Of a stretch of 45,140 bases of DNA, positions 1 to 9,001 are shown in pieces (position 1 is the stretch's first letter; each line of letters opens with the position of its first letter). Source of the DNA: Candidatus Sumerlaeota bacterium (lineage in GTDB: Bacteria > Sumerlaeota > Sumerlaeia > UBA8349). The position numbers were made by a program, and so were the translations under genes. Location: contig JAFGFN010000143.1 in the NCBI GenBank assembly GCA_016931035.1, forward strand, positions 1-45,140, given 5' to 3'. The notes beneath the pieces were generated by a model. It did not search any database. It worked only from the letters and a program-made list of their open reading frames with translations, and was not told the DNA's origin.

Positions 1-480
1 AGGGCGACGCTCGCTTTACTCGCTCTGCCCTGGGCTTTACTAGAGCCGCGCCTTCGGCGCTCAGGAACTTCTCACACACGCTCTGAGAAGGTCTCGGCAT
101 GGACACGATGGCCCCGTCGGTGCGGACGAAAACCGTTCTGGCGCGAGTCCTTCTGTTCAGCCTGCTTCAGCAGGCTCCCCCTTTGCCCCGTGCTTTAGCG
201 CGGGGTAGGCGGGGCAAGAAGATGAAGGGTTGGCGCGGTTCCTGCCGCTGTTCGCAGGAGACGTGACAACCCGACTGACTTCGACGAGATCGCGCTTTCG
301 TCTTCATTGGGTGAGCCGTAGGATCATATCGGACTGCGCGGCACTCTCGAAACCACGGATACCCGAGCGACAAGCTCTGCCTGGGCCTCGGAACGTTTCT
401 CTCAGGGATCGTCCGAAAAGGAAATCGACCGGTTCAATTGCGCAGAGCGCCTCCGAGACACGACTCAAAGAATCGTTGTC
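1..480. other. No supported gene; short hairpins
   Basis: I see no convincing gene here. The short open frames on both strands lack a good ribosome site and have arginine/serine-rich, unstructured-looking translations. The stretch carries several small perfect hairpins: arms 68-74/84-90, arms 159-165/170-176 with a TTCA loop, and arms 186-193/198-205 (one G-T pair) with a TTTA loop. Hairpins with CTTCAG or CTTTAG at the tip recur elsewhere in the window (about 40256-40267), so this looks like repeat-rich intergenic DNA downstream of the LamG gene. Confidence 0.5.
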
Positions 481-1188
481 TCAGTAAAGCGCGGAGAATC
501 GCGCCGCCTGGACCGGCTCGGTCGGCACTCCCGTGAACTCCTCGGGACCGAGCAGCTCCGGCGTCATACGAACCCAGGCGATCGCGCCCTTGTACCAACT
601 CACGAGATTCTGCCGGACGCCGAGCGACGTCTGGCCTTCGGCCAGCGGAGTCCCCAATACGACGCCGCCCTCTTGCTGCAACGTCCCGTCGACGTAGTGC
701 TTGAGCGTGGCGCCGTCGTATGTCGCGGCCACGTGGTGCCATGCGTCGTGCGAATGCCTCTTCTGATCGTCGATCAGCGCCAGCGAAACCGTCCCGCGCT
801 TCACGAACGTGTCCTGGTACCAGGTCCCGCCTTCGGAACGCAGCTCGAACAACATTCGATTGTTGCTGTCGGCCGTGTCCTGTGCGTGGAAGTAGCGTTG
901 TTCGAACGCGCCGCCGTCGTCGGGGTGAACCAGTATCTCTAGAGTGAACGTCGTCACCCCCTCGAGCAGGTTGGCCGGCACGTAGAGGCCGTCGTCCACG
1001 CCGTCGAACTGAATGGCCTGATGCGAGTCGATCGTGACCAATTGCGGGTTGCCGAAGATCCAGACCTGGTGGCCGCCGATCGTGGTCAGGCTGTCCATGT
1101 CCCACACAATCGGATCGGCCGCGACGCCGAAAGCAGTCGACGAAACCCAAAGGGTCAAGAGAACCGAGATTCGATAATAGCGGATCAT
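481..1188 (-). CDS. Secreted LamG/concanavalin-A-like domain protein
   Basis: A 235-aa exported protein. Residues 1-24 form a Sec signal peptide (basic start, hydrophobic core, cleavage near FGVAA). The rest is one LamG-like jelly roll, about residues 28-225. Typical LamG_3 signatures are visible: QFDGVDDGLYVP early, FTLEILVHPDD in the middle, and DAWHHVAATYDGATLKHYVDG near the C-terminal third. Such domains bind glycans or proteins; there is no catalytic domain, so an extracellular binding role is inferred. The ATG is preceded by AAGGAA at good spacing. It lies downstream of the beta-helix gene and the thrC fragment, same strand, and may be co-transcribed with the beta-helix gene. Ligand unknown. 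Confidence 0.8.
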   Translation of the reverse strand: MIRYYRISVLLTLWVSSTAFGVAADPIVWDMDSLTTIGGHQVWIFGNPQLVTIDSHQAIQFDGVDDGLYVPANLLEGVTTFTLEILVHPDDGGAFEQRYFHAQDTADSNNRMLFELRSEGGTWYQDTFVKRGTVSLALIDDQKRHSHDAWHHVAATYDGATLKHYVDGTLQQEGGVVLGTPLAEGQTSLGVRQNLVSWYKGAIAWVRMTPELLGPEEFTGVPTEPVQAARFSALY

Positions 1189-1385
1189 CGTCTATTCCTT
1201 CCTACGGGGTTGAAGCCGGCGGGGGGCCCAATCGCCCTCGCGCCTCTTGTGCGGGTCAATGATGCGAGATGGGGACGCGAAGAGCAATGGGTTTTTCTTG
1301 GGGCGATGTTCCCGCAACCGGTGGAACAAGCGCTGCCAGCGGGCGTCGAGTCGACATATCCCTCCGGGATATCGATCGGGCCTGA

Positions 1386-1469
1386 CGCCCCAAGCGTCTT
1401 TTCGACGGCTTCGAGGGTGGCGGGGATTTGGATCGAACGGTTGGCGAAGGTCGAGGCGATACGGCGATC
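1386..1469 (-). pseudogene. Duplicated fragment of thrC 3' end
   Basis: This 84-base stretch reads, on the minus strand, as 28 codons matching the last 28 residues of the threonine synthase encoded at 2932-4230; 24 of 28 residues are identical by eye. Both contain IASTFAN and IQIPATLEAVEK. Similarity stops where the ThrC stop codon should be (TCA instead of TAG) and starts a few bases after the stop of the beta-helix gene. There is no start codon or upstream ThrC homology, so it is a remnant. Several codon differences are synonymous, which suggests the copy diverged as coding sequence or came from a related thrC. Confidence 0.75.
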
Positions 1470-1473
1470 GATC

Positions 1474-2724
1474 TCACCGCATCGATTCCCACGTCTCGGC
1501 GTTTACCGAAAGCGATTTAGGCGCCGTCTCGAACGCGCCGAGGTCGGGCGCGTCGCCTTCGTAGGGCAGCCCCAAGTCGACACCCGCGTCGATGGCGTCG
1601 CTCTCCGGCGCGAGCTGGAGGAAAGGCCCTTCGGGTAGACTCCCGTCGGCGTTGCGAGGCCCTTCGAGCGACGAGGGGTCGAGACTCACGAAATCGTCCG
1701 CTCCGATCGTCACGCCCGCCGTATTCCAGCTGTTGTGTTGGTCGTCCATTCTCGGGTCGATCTCGACGTTGCCCTGGAACGAGAGGTTGTTGCGCAGGAC
1801 GTTGAGTTCGGCGTTGCCCTTCACGAACAGGAACGCGAAGTTGTCTTCGCACCGGAAAGCGGTGCATTGCCGAATCGTGACTCCCGACGAGTTTCCGTTC
1901 AGGTCGAACCCCTTCTTCGGCTCGTCCCAGACGGCGCATCGGTAGAGCACGTGCGCGCCCAGGTCCTGGCCGAGTTTGAAACCGTTCATGTTGCCGTCGA
2001 AATCCGGATCGCCGAAAACGTTGTCGCCGTTTCGCCAAGCGTAACAGCGTTCGAGGTAAACGCTTTCGCCCGCCTTCCACAGGTCGTACCCGTCGTCGGA
2101 ATTGTGCCACGCGCGGCAACCGATGAGCCGGTTGCCGGTCCCGATGCCCGACTTGAGGGCGAACCCGTCGGCGTTCTCGCCGTGCGTCGCCACGTCGTAG
2201 TGTTCGTACGAGTCGCAATTGAGGAGAAGATTGTCGTGCGCGCCCGCGGTGAGTCCGATTCCCGAATTGCCGCCTCGCCAGCACGTCATGTTCTCCAAAG
2301 TGACGTGGTGCGCGTTGACCGTCTGGAGGCGAATCCCGTAGTCGCCGCAGTGCGCCACCGTCAGCCCCTTGAGGCGCCACCACGCCTGCTCGATGCGGAT
2401 CCCTTTCACGTTCAATCCGTGGAACTCGAAAACGGGCTGTTCGCCCGGGACCGCCCAGATGCGGATCGGCGCCGCCTGCGTGCCCGATTTCGTCGTCAGG
2501 CGGATCGAATCCGTCGGCTCGTACTCCCCCCCATGGACCCAGACCGTATCGCCCGGGTTGACGACCGAGATCGCCTTCGCGACCGATCCGAACGGCGAGA
2601 GCGCCGTTCCCGGATTCGTGTCGACTCCGGTCGTCGCGACGTAGTATTCGGCCGCGGGCGCGAAGACGGCCGCCGTCGCCAGAACCAGCGCGAAAGATGC
2701 TCTCAGGAGGATCCGATGATTCAC
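1474..2724 (-). CDS. Secreted right-handed parallel beta-helix protein, PL9-like
   Basis: A 416-aa exported protein with a Sec signal peptide ending near FAPAA, followed by YYVATTGVDTNPGTALSPF, the usual opening of bacterial parallel beta-helix proteins. The middle has repeated short strands with turn Asn/Asp residues. The pairs ADGFALKSG...NRLIGCRAW and NSDDGYDLW match the DGFxxK/DDGxD region of pectate-lyase family PL9, where Asp residues bind calcium and a lysine is the base. Polysaccharide lyase activity is therefore plausible, but the substrate is not shown. I chose the GTG at 2724 because AAGGCGG lies 8 bases upstream; a TTG at 2745 has no ribosome site. The gene sits between thrC and a decayed copy of the thrC 3' end, suggesting insertion. 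Confidence 0.78.
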   Translation of the reverse strand: MNHRILLRASFALVLATAAVFAPAAEYYVATTGVDTNPGTALSPFGSVAKAISVVNPGDTVWVHGGEYEPTDSIRLTTKSGTQAAPIRIWAVPGEQPVFEFHGLNVKGIRIEQAWWRLKGLTVAHCGDYGIRLQTVNAHHVTLENMTCWRGGNSGIGLTAGAHDNLLLNCDSYEHYDVATHGENADGFALKSGIGTGNRLIGCRAWHNSDDGYDLWKAGESVYLERCYAWRNGDNVFGDPDFDGNMNGFKLGQDLGAHVLYRCAVWDEPKKGFDLNGNSSGVTIRQCTAFRCEDNFAFLFVKGNAELNVLRNNLSFQGNVEIDPRMDDQHNSWNTAGVTIGADDFVSLDPSSLEGPRNADGSLPEGPFLQLAPESDAIDAGVDLGLPYEGDAPDLGAFETAPKSLSVNAETWESMR

Positions 2725-2931
2725 TCTACACCGCCTTAGTCTCAACAGCCGTTCAGCAGAGCATCCTGATCCCGCCCGCGCGGTCTTTCAAGGCTTTTCC
2801 GCCGGCGGGGGCGAGGGGGAGCCGTGTCGGAAAACACTTGTCAAAATGGTGGGCTACAAGGAGCGTCCACTGGACTCTCTTATCTCACTCCTCGCCAACC
2901 GGCGGATCGTAGCAAGGATGGGAAGAAACAC

Positions 2932-4230
2932 CTATGCCCCCAGCGCCTTTTCGACGGCTTCGAGAGTGGCGGGGATTTGGATGGGGCGGTTGGCGAAGGT
3001 CGAGGCGATGTGGCGATTGCCCAGGTTGTCGGTGTGATAGTCGACGACGGCGTCGGGGTCCTTGAGCAAGTGGCCGGTCAAGATGCCGACGACGCGGTCC
3101 CCCGCCGCGATGACGCCTTGTTCGCGCAGCTTCTTGGCCCCGGCGATCGAGCAGCACGAGGCGGGCTCGGCCCCGATCCCCGAGGCGTCGACCCACGCCT
3201 TGGCGTCCATGATCTCCTGTTCGGTGACCTGTTCGACGACGCCGTTCGACCATTCAAGGCCGCGCAAACTCTTCTGCCACGAGACGGGATTGCCGATCTT
3301 GATCGCCGTGGCGATGGTGTCGGCCTCGCGCACGGCTTCGAACGGGGTCTTGTTCGCCCACATTCGATAGAGCGGGTTCGCCCCTTCGGCCTGGATCACG
3401 GCGAGACGGGGTTTCTTGCGGACGATGCCGAGATCGTAGAGCTCGGCGAGCCCCTTGGCGATGGCGCTGTTGTTGCCCAGGTTGCCGCCCGGCAGAACGA
3501 TCCAATCGGGCGGCTGCCAATCGAGCTGTTGGAGGAGTTCGAACGCGATCGCCTTTTGGCCTTCGATGCGGAACGGGTTGATCGAGTTGAGGAGGTAGAT
3601 GTCGAGCTTGGCGCAGACTTCCTGGACGAGTTCCATGGCGACGTCGAAGTCGCCCTCGATCTGGAGGGTCTTGCCGCCGTAGGCCAGGGCCTGCGAGAGT
3701 TTGCCGTAGGCGATCTTGCCCTCGGGAATGAAGATGATCCCTTCCATCCCCGCGACCGACGCGTACGACGCCATCGACGCCGACGTGTTGCCCGTCGAGG
3801 CGCAAGCGACCTTAGTTGCCCCCATGAGTCGCGCCGCCGTGATGCCGCACGTCATGCCGCGGTCCTTGAACGACGCCGTCGGGTTCTCGCCCTCGTGCTT
3901 GAGCAAGAGGTGTTCGATCCCGGCATAGTCGCCCGCCTTGCCCGCGGGATAGAGCCGCGTGTTCCCCTCCATACGCGAAACGATCCGGCTCTCCTCGACC
4001 GGCAGGATCAACTCGCGGTAGCGCCACACGCCCGAATCGTCGGGGAAGCGGCGGCTCCCCCAGCGCTGGTCCCAGAGCGCGCGCAGGTCGAGTGTGCGCA
4101 GCGCGTCCAGGTCGTGGACCACGTCGAGCAGGTCGCCGCAATCGCACCGATAGCGGACTTCGAGCGGGTCGTACTCGGCGTGGCAGGCGACGCACCGGAG
4201 CTTGAGGGGGTGTTTGAGGATCGCATCCAA
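2932..4230 (-). CDS. thrC: Threonine synthase
   Basis: 432 aa. Converts O-phosphohomoserine to threonine with pyridoxal phosphate, in the cytoplasm, as the last step of threonine synthesis. The PLP lysine is Lys122 in NPTASFKDRGMT. The glycine-rich phosphate loop appears as LPGGNLGNNSA. The N-terminus has a CVAC...CDCG cluster (Cys13, 16, 29, 31), the zinc-ribbon-like start seen in many long threonine synthases. The C-terminal TFANRPIQIPATLEAVEKALGA is repeated as a fragment at 1386-1469. The start is TTG at 4230 with GGAGA about 10 bases upstream; no ATG sits at the right place. It is a single metabolic gene here, with no hom or thrB neighbours. Confidence 0.95.
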   Translation of the reverse strand: MDAILKHPLKLRCVACHAEYDPLEVRYRCDCGDLLDVVHDLDALRTLDLRALWDQRWGSRRFPDDSGVWRYRELILPVEESRIVSRMEGNTRLYPAGKAGDYAGIEHLLLKHEGENPTASFKDRGMTCGITAARLMGATKVACASTGNTSASMASYASVAGMEGIIFIPEGKIAYGKLSQALAYGGKTLQIEGDFDVAMELVQEVCAKLDIYLLNSINPFRIEGQKAIAFELLQQLDWQPPDWIVLPGGNLGNNSAIAKGLAELYDLGIVRKKPRLAVIQAEGANPLYRMWANKTPFEAVREADTIATAIKIGNPVSWQKSLRGLEWSNGVVEQVTEQEIMDAKAWVDASGIGAEPASCCSIAGAKKLREQGVIAAGDRVVGILTGHLLKDPDAVVDYHTDNLGNRHIASTFANRPIQIPATLEAVEKALGA

Positions 4231-4461
4231 AAGGCAGGTTCTCCAAGGGCGAAGAAGTCGCGTTGTGGCCCTTCATACAGCCACAACGCGGGCGGATTTG
4301 CAAGGAATTGAACGGGGACCGGCAGAGATTGGGTGCGACCCTGGGAACGCCGAGCGCCGGCTACTCCAAGGCGAAACCCCGGAGACATGGAGAATGACGG
4401 CTCTCCCGGATCGCAAACCGCCGAAATGAAGCGCACAAAGGGCGTCGCCTGCCCGCGCCCA
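4231..4461. other. Intergenic region between thrC and the pil operon terminator
   Basis: Spacer upstream of thrC, minus strand. I see no gene, tRNA or clear riboswitch. The thrC promoter must lie here, but no convincing -35/-10 pair stands out. Confidence 0.4.
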
Positions 4462-4494
4462 AAAGAAAGCGGACGAAGGAGAGCCTTCGTCCGC
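4462..4494 (-). terminator. Rho-independent terminator of the pil operon
   Basis: On the minus strand an 11-bp perfect GC-rich stem (arms 4484-4494 and 4469-4479, 4-base loop) is followed at once by TTTCTTTT. It lies about 80 bases after the stop of the last pil-cluster gene and is oriented to end that transcript. Confidence 0.85.
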
Positions 4495-4527
4495 CGGTCG
4501 GTTGTGAAATGGGTGAATCCGGCTACC

Positions 4528-4573
4528 CGGATGGCGCCGCCGCAACGGATGGCGTCGCCGCAACGGACGGCGG
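4528..4573. repeat. 18-bp tandem repeat, 2.5 copies
   Basis: Two near-identical 18-base units (4528-4545 and 4546-4563, one mismatch) plus a partial third, immediately after the stop codon of the 842-aa gene and before its terminator. Unit core: CGGATGGCGYCGCCGCAA. Non-coding as far as I can see. Confidence 0.7.
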
Positions 4574-4575
4574 AA

Positions 4576-7104
4576 CTACTCGAACAGGAACCAACTGTTC
4601 GCCGAAGCTTCTTGGGCGCCGATCGTGGCGCGCAACGGAAGGGTTCTCTGCTGCTGCGACAGCGTGATGTTGGTCCAACTGCCGTTCTCGCCGCTGGGAC
4701 TCAGGAAGGCGGAGAACGCAGGCGGCGAGGGGCTGGGAACGCTCAGGTCCAGGTCGGGACCTACGAACGGCAACCAGATCGCGCCCGCCGCCACCCCGCC
4801 GCCGAATTCGCTCGGCTGGTTGGCGACGTACACATTGGTCCGGTCTGCAACCTTAACCGCCGTGATGGCTTTGACGTCGGCCCCCGCCCAGGTGTAGGCC
4901 TTCAGAGGCTCCGGCGAGGCGGGATTCGCGACGTTGACCACCACGACGCCCGCCTGGGCGTCGGCTACGTACATCAGATTCCCAATGGTCACCGTATCGT
5001 TCGCCGGTATGGGAATACTCGTCCCCGCATCCATCCACGAGAGCAACGCCGGAGGATTCTGGCTGACGTCGCAGAACACGACGTCGCCCGGATCGCCCGG
5101 AAGGTAGGTCGTGAAGCGATCGCGAGGGTTCGAATCCAGCGAGTTGACGACGGATACGGCCGTCGTCCCGTCGCTCAACACCTTGACGTTCTTGTCGAGA
5201 AGGTCGGTCGGCGTCATCGTTCCCGCCAGAGGATCGAGAACGTAGCCGAATCCGCCGAGCCGCGTGCCCGGGAGGAACGTGAAGGAGCCGACTCCGTCGT
5301 AGTCGTAATACCAGTACACATGCTGCGCGATCGCTCCCGAATAGAGCGCGGTTCGCGCGAGAATCCAGTCGCCCACCATCGTGGGGTTGTAGGGATCGGA
5401 GAAGTCCCAGGCCGCGGCGTGGAGATCCCACCAGAAACGGTAGCCGCTCCCGTTGCTCCGGTCCTGATAGCGGTTGCTGACGAGGACCAGGAAGTTGCCC
5501 GAGGCGGCCAGGGCCACGTCGTTGAGAATCATCCGGCGGTGGAAGTCGTATCCGCCTCCGAGGTCGGGATGGTCGGGCCAGGGCACATTGGTTCCCCAAA
5601 TGGGAACCTCGATCTCGCGGAGAGAGATCGGGTTGTAGAGGTCGTACACGTGGAACGGCAGCGCCTTCTCGGGCGTCTGGCCTTGCACCGCTTCGATGGC
5701 GAAGTCCGCGTTGACGACGTTGTAGTCTTCTTCGTCCGCCGTGCGGTCTCTCAGGACGGCCACAAAGCGGCCTTCTTGGATGTCCGTCCCAAAGGGGAGC
5801 ACCTTCCGGAAACCCTCGTCCGTGGACAGCTTGGAGCTGAGAGTGTACACCGATTGCGGCTCCCCGTTCAGGATGCCTGTCAGATAGAGAGAGGTTCCCG
5901 CCGAACCTGCGAACATCGCCCATTGGTCCCAGTAGGGTGTTTGCACCCTGGCGGGACCCAGCTCGACGTCCTGATAGGCCACCGTGTCCAGGGCGGGATC
6001 CTGGGTGGCGACGGTGGAGGCCAAGATCTGAACATCGTCGATGTTCCAGCCGCAAGAGGTTCCGGTCGCGTCTGTCGGGCCCATCCCCCACCGCACACGG
6101 ACCTGCGAGGAGCCGGCGGCGACTGTCGAGATATCGTATTCGGCGACGGCCCAGCTGGCGTCGGCTATCTGGCCCGGATTCACCCAGACAGATTGCCAAG
6201 TTGTGCCATTGTTGTTGGAAACCTCGACAGTCGCGACATCCCCAACCTGAACACCCAACCAGCGCCAAAACCGGAGCTCGACGACGTCCGCCAGCGAGCA
6301 GTCGACCGCAGGCGTCGTGAGATAGACCGCCGACGTCGAGTTCGAGTAATCGCCGCTGAGATTGTAGCCGTAGACATTCGTTCCAGTCGCCCCGGAAGTC
6401 GGGTCTGCAACGCCCTCTCCCAATGCGCCGGTGGGTGGGCCAAACCCCCAGGCTCCCTGAGCCGTCCACCCCGGATTCGAGTTCATCCTCTCATCGAGCG
6501 CCAGGTCGGTGGCGGATAGCAGACTGTTGGGCAGGAGAGTCGGAAGTGGGAATGCCAAGGCCATGGCGGGAGCGCCGGTGTTGTCGACGATCCTCGCCCA
6601 AATGCAAATCGTGTCGCCTTGCGCCACCTTGACGGGCCGACTCAGACGAATGTTGAGCGTCCCCGCGTCGGGTGCGAAACCGATCTCTTCGGAAAGAACG
6701 TCGCCGACCGGCCCGTACCCGTCGAAATCGCGGTAGACCCGGATTTCGTAGGCGACCATCGGTTTCGGAATCGTTATCGTCACCGTGTGCAGAATGTCGA
6801 CGCCGTTGGGCAGCTTCGGGACCACGTACCGGACGACGCCGTAGGAGCCCTGGTCGGTCGTTTGTCCGGTCCATCCGTACTCGGAAGCCAGTTCGACCGT
6901 ATTGCTATCGGCCGGGGCGGCGGGGGCGGGCGCCGGCGGCTCGGCGGCGAGCCGTTGCGCCTTTTCCGCCGTGGTCCTCTTCCACGCCTCCAAGACGGGA
7001 TCCGGCTCGGCAGATTGAACCATCGCGGCGCCGCAGACGCACGCCAGCGCCAGGGCGGCGGCGACGCTCGCAACAGGGAAACGCAAGAACCGGGAGATAC
7101 GCAT
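4576..7104 (-). CDS. Large secreted multidomain protein with LVIVD-like beta-propeller
   Basis: 842 aa. Residues 1-30 are a signal peptide. The N-terminal third resembles a jelly-roll/MAM-like module: repeated beta strands, with VELRFWRWLGVQVGD and NIDDVQI as in many planctomycete-type ectoproteins. The C-terminal half has repeats of the LVIVD type (PGDVVFCDVSQNPPALLSW, then GNLMYVADAQAGVVVVNVAN) expected to form a beta-propeller. No catalytic motif is visible. The start at 7104 follows GAGGAGT with 7-base spacing; the open frame runs further upstream only because it overlaps pilQ in another frame. It is the last gene before the terminator and lies 113 bases after pilQ, so co-expression with the type IV pilus machine is likely. 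A surface adhesin or pilus-associated role is inference. Confidence 0.75.
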   Translation of the reverse strand: MRISRFLRFPVASVAAALALACVCGAAMVQSAEPDPVLEAWKRTTAEKAQRLAAEPPAPAPAAPADSNTVELASEYGWTGQTTDQGSYGVVRYVVPKLPNGVDILHTVTITIPKPMVAYEIRVYRDFDGYGPVGDVLSEEIGFAPDAGTLNIRLSRPVKVAQGDTICIWARIVDNTGAPAMALAFPLPTLLPNSLLSATDLALDERMNSNPGWTAQGAWGFGPPTGALGEGVADPTSGATGTNVYGYNLSGDYSNSTSAVYLTTPAVDCSLADVVELRFWRWLGVQVGDVATVEVSNNNGTTWQSVWVNPGQIADASWAVAEYDISTVAAGSSQVRVRWGMGPTDATGTSCGWNIDDVQILASTVATQDPALDTVAYQDVELGPARVQTPYWDQWAMFAGSAGTSLYLTGILNGEPQSVYTLSSKLSTDEGFRKVLPFGTDIQEGRFVAVLRDRTADEEDYNVVNADFAIEAVQGQTPEKALPFHVYDLYNPISLREIEVPIWGTNVPWPDHPDLGGGYDFHRRMILNDVALAASGNFLVLVSNRYQDRSNGSGYRFWWDLHAAAWDFSDPYNPTMVGDWILARTALYSGAIAQHVYWYYDYDGVGSFTFLPGTRLGGFGYVLDPLAGTMTPTDLLDKNVKVLSDGTTAVSVVNSLDSNPRDRFTTYLPGDPGDVVFCDVSQNPPALLSWMDAGTSIPIPANDTVTIGNLMYVADAQAGVVVVNVANPASPEPLKAYTWAGADVKAITAVKVADRTNVYVANQPSEFGGGVAAGAIWLPFVGPDLDLSVPSPSPPAFSAFLSPSGENGSWTNITLSQQQRTLPLRATIGAQEASANSWFLFE

Positions 7105-7217
7105 GGGATAACTCCTCACTCTGGTGGGGCAGTCTTTCCAGGCTGCCCAATGCACTCGGCTCGGCCGATCTCGCCGAGATCGGGCCGCAAAGCCCTCGCC
7201 GCGCTTCGCTTTCTCTC

Positions 7218-8993
7218 CTACTTGTCGGACTTGATCCTCACGTCGTCGAAGAAGTAGTCGGGCAAATGCCACTTCGCGTCGATGCGGTCGTACCATCCCT
7301 TCTCGTCGGAGGTGAGTTCGACCTTCTCGATGATGGTCGGCGTGACGAACAGATAGAGTTCCGTCTTGCTCTGGTCGTGGGCCTTGCTCTTGAACAGCCA
7401 GCCGACGATCGGAATCTGGTGGAACCAGGGAACGCCCGAGGTCGAATCGGCCAGACGCATCTCGCGCAGTCCGCCGAGCATCACCGTTTCGCCGGTTCGG
7501 ACAATGACGTTGGTGTTGGCGTTGCGCGTGTCGATCAGCGGCGGATCGAGCTCGCCCTGTCCGACGCGGCCGCGGAATATCATCTGATCGGTCGTCAGGT
7601 TCATTCTCACGAATCCGTTCGGCGTGATGATGGGCAGGACGGTGATCTCGACTCCGGCGTCCTCGAACTCGACTTCGATGGTCGTCACGCCGCTCACTCC
7701 GGTCACGGCCTCGGTGTAGGGGATCTTGCGGATGATCTTGATGCTGGCGGTCAGGTTGTTGAGCGTCACGACTTTGGGATTCGACAGAACCTCGACCAGG
7801 TCGCGACTTTCGAGCGCCTGGATACGCGAGGCTAGATTGTACGACGAGCCGAAAATCGTCACCACGTCGCCAAAGGCCCAATCCAGGCCGGCCGACGCGG
7901 CAATCGGGAAAACGGTCTGCATCATGTCCACGGGGGTGGTTTCGGTATGGCTTAGCACGGTGGCTTCCGTCGCTTCCACCGCCGGGGTGATGATGTTGCC
8001 GAACGGATCGACCACGGCAGGACTGCCCGCGGTGCCCGGGATGATCGTCTGGAACGTCTTCGACAGACTCTCCGGGCTGTTGCCGCTGCCGTCTGCCTGC
8101 CACATCGAAGAGTTGATCCCAAGACTGCGCAACGCGGCGTCGCTCATGTCCACGAGACGGGCTTCGACCTGGACCTGGCGTTCCGGGATGTCGATCTTGT
8201 CCACCAGTCCGCGAATCGTCGCGAGCGAAGGGGGCGTATCGGTCACGATCAGAGAATTGGTCTCGGCGCTCGCCACGATCGAGCCGTCTTCGGAGACAAA
8301 CGCCTTGAGCGTCTGGGCCAGATCCTGGGCGTTCACCCAGTTGATCGGGATGATCTCGGTTGTCGTTTCCACCTTGCGGATGCCGACCGCCGAGGCGGGG
8401 ACGATGCGGATCAGGTTCTCGTCGGGGAGAATGACGTAGGCCAAGTCGTTGATCCGGAGAATGTTCTCGAGAACCACGCTGAGTCGCACGTTCTCGAGGT
8501 GGAGCGAGACCCGTCCGGTCACGACCTGGGGGCTCATGATGATGTTGAGACGCGACTTGAGGGCGATGCCGCGAAGAACGTCCATGAGGTCGGCGTCGCG
8601 GAAATCGATCACGCCCATCGTCATATTCAGAATCTCGTTCACCTCCGAGAGCCGGGCCGTCTCGGTGCGTTCTTCGATCGCGCGGAAGGTGAGTTGCGGC
8701 TCGGGTTCGCCGGGGGACTCGGCCTCCTCGTCCGTCGGGGGCGCCTCGGTCTCCTGCGGCGAGACCTCGGCCTCGCCCGGGGGAGACTCGTCGGGAACCA
8801 CGAGTTCCGGGAATTCCGGCGTCGCCGCCGACTCTTCACCCTGCATCGCGTTATCGGCCATGGTCAGGAAGCTGGCGAGAGAGCGGTCGGGGAAGTTAGG
8901 CGCAGCCAGATCCTGGCCGAACGCGGGGGCGAGAAGGGCGCCGCACGCCGCGAGGGCCAGAAGACCGGTAACGGCTTTCGGGATATAATTCAT
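7218..8993 (-). CDS. pilQ: Type IV pilus secretin PilQ
   Basis: 591 aa; the outer-membrane ring through which the pilus fibre passes. Signal peptide 1-27; an acidic, Pro/Glu-rich linker at about 52-100; an STN/secretin-TonB short N-terminal domain at about 127-200 (VIDFRDADLMDVLRGIA); a secretin N domain at about 208-275 (SLIVTDTPPSLATIRGLVDKID); the secretin barrel at about 385-560 with the family signature VPWFHQIPIVGWLF at 521-534. No AMIN domains are seen, so it is short for a PilQ. The start is the ATG at 8993; earlier in-frame codons lie inside pilP. It follows pilP by 8 bases in the canonical pilMNOPQ order. Confidence 0.93.
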   Translation of the reverse strand: MNYIPKAVTGLLALAACGALLAPAFGQDLAAPNFPDRSLASFLTMADNAMQGEESAATPEFPELVVPDESPPGEAEVSPQETEAPPTDEEAESPGEPEPQLTFRAIEERTETARLSEVNEILNMTMGVIDFRDADLMDVLRGIALKSRLNIIMSPQVVTGRVSLHLENVRLSVVLENILRINDLAYVILPDENLIRIVPASAVGIRKVETTTEIIPINWVNAQDLAQTLKAFVSEDGSIVASAETNSLIVTDTPPSLATIRGLVDKIDIPERQVQVEARLVDMSDAALRSLGINSSMWQADGSGNSPESLSKTFQTIIPGTAGSPAVVDPFGNIITPAVEATEATVLSHTETTPVDMMQTVFPIAASAGLDWAFGDVVTIFGSSYNLASRIQALESRDLVEVLSNPKVVTLNNLTASIKIIRKIPYTEAVTGVSGVTTIEVEFEDAGVEITVLPIITPNGFVRMNLTTDQMIFRGRVGQGELDPPLIDTRNANTNVIVRTGETVMLGGLREMRLADSTSGVPWFHQIPIVGWLFKSKAHDQSKTELYLFVTPTIIEKVELTSDEKGWYDRIDAKWHLPDYFFDDVRIKSDK

Positions 8994-9001
8994 AGCAGCT
9001 T

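Noticed and set aside
230..487. Possible 85-aa gene at the left edge
   Set aside because: No ribosome site, basic low-information translation, and overlap with the end of the LamG gene.
7105..8103. 333-residue N-terminal extension of the propeller-protein gene
   Set aside because: It overlaps pilQ out of frame, is Arg/Asp-rich and unstructured-looking, and a signal peptide with a strong GAGGAG site starts at 7104.
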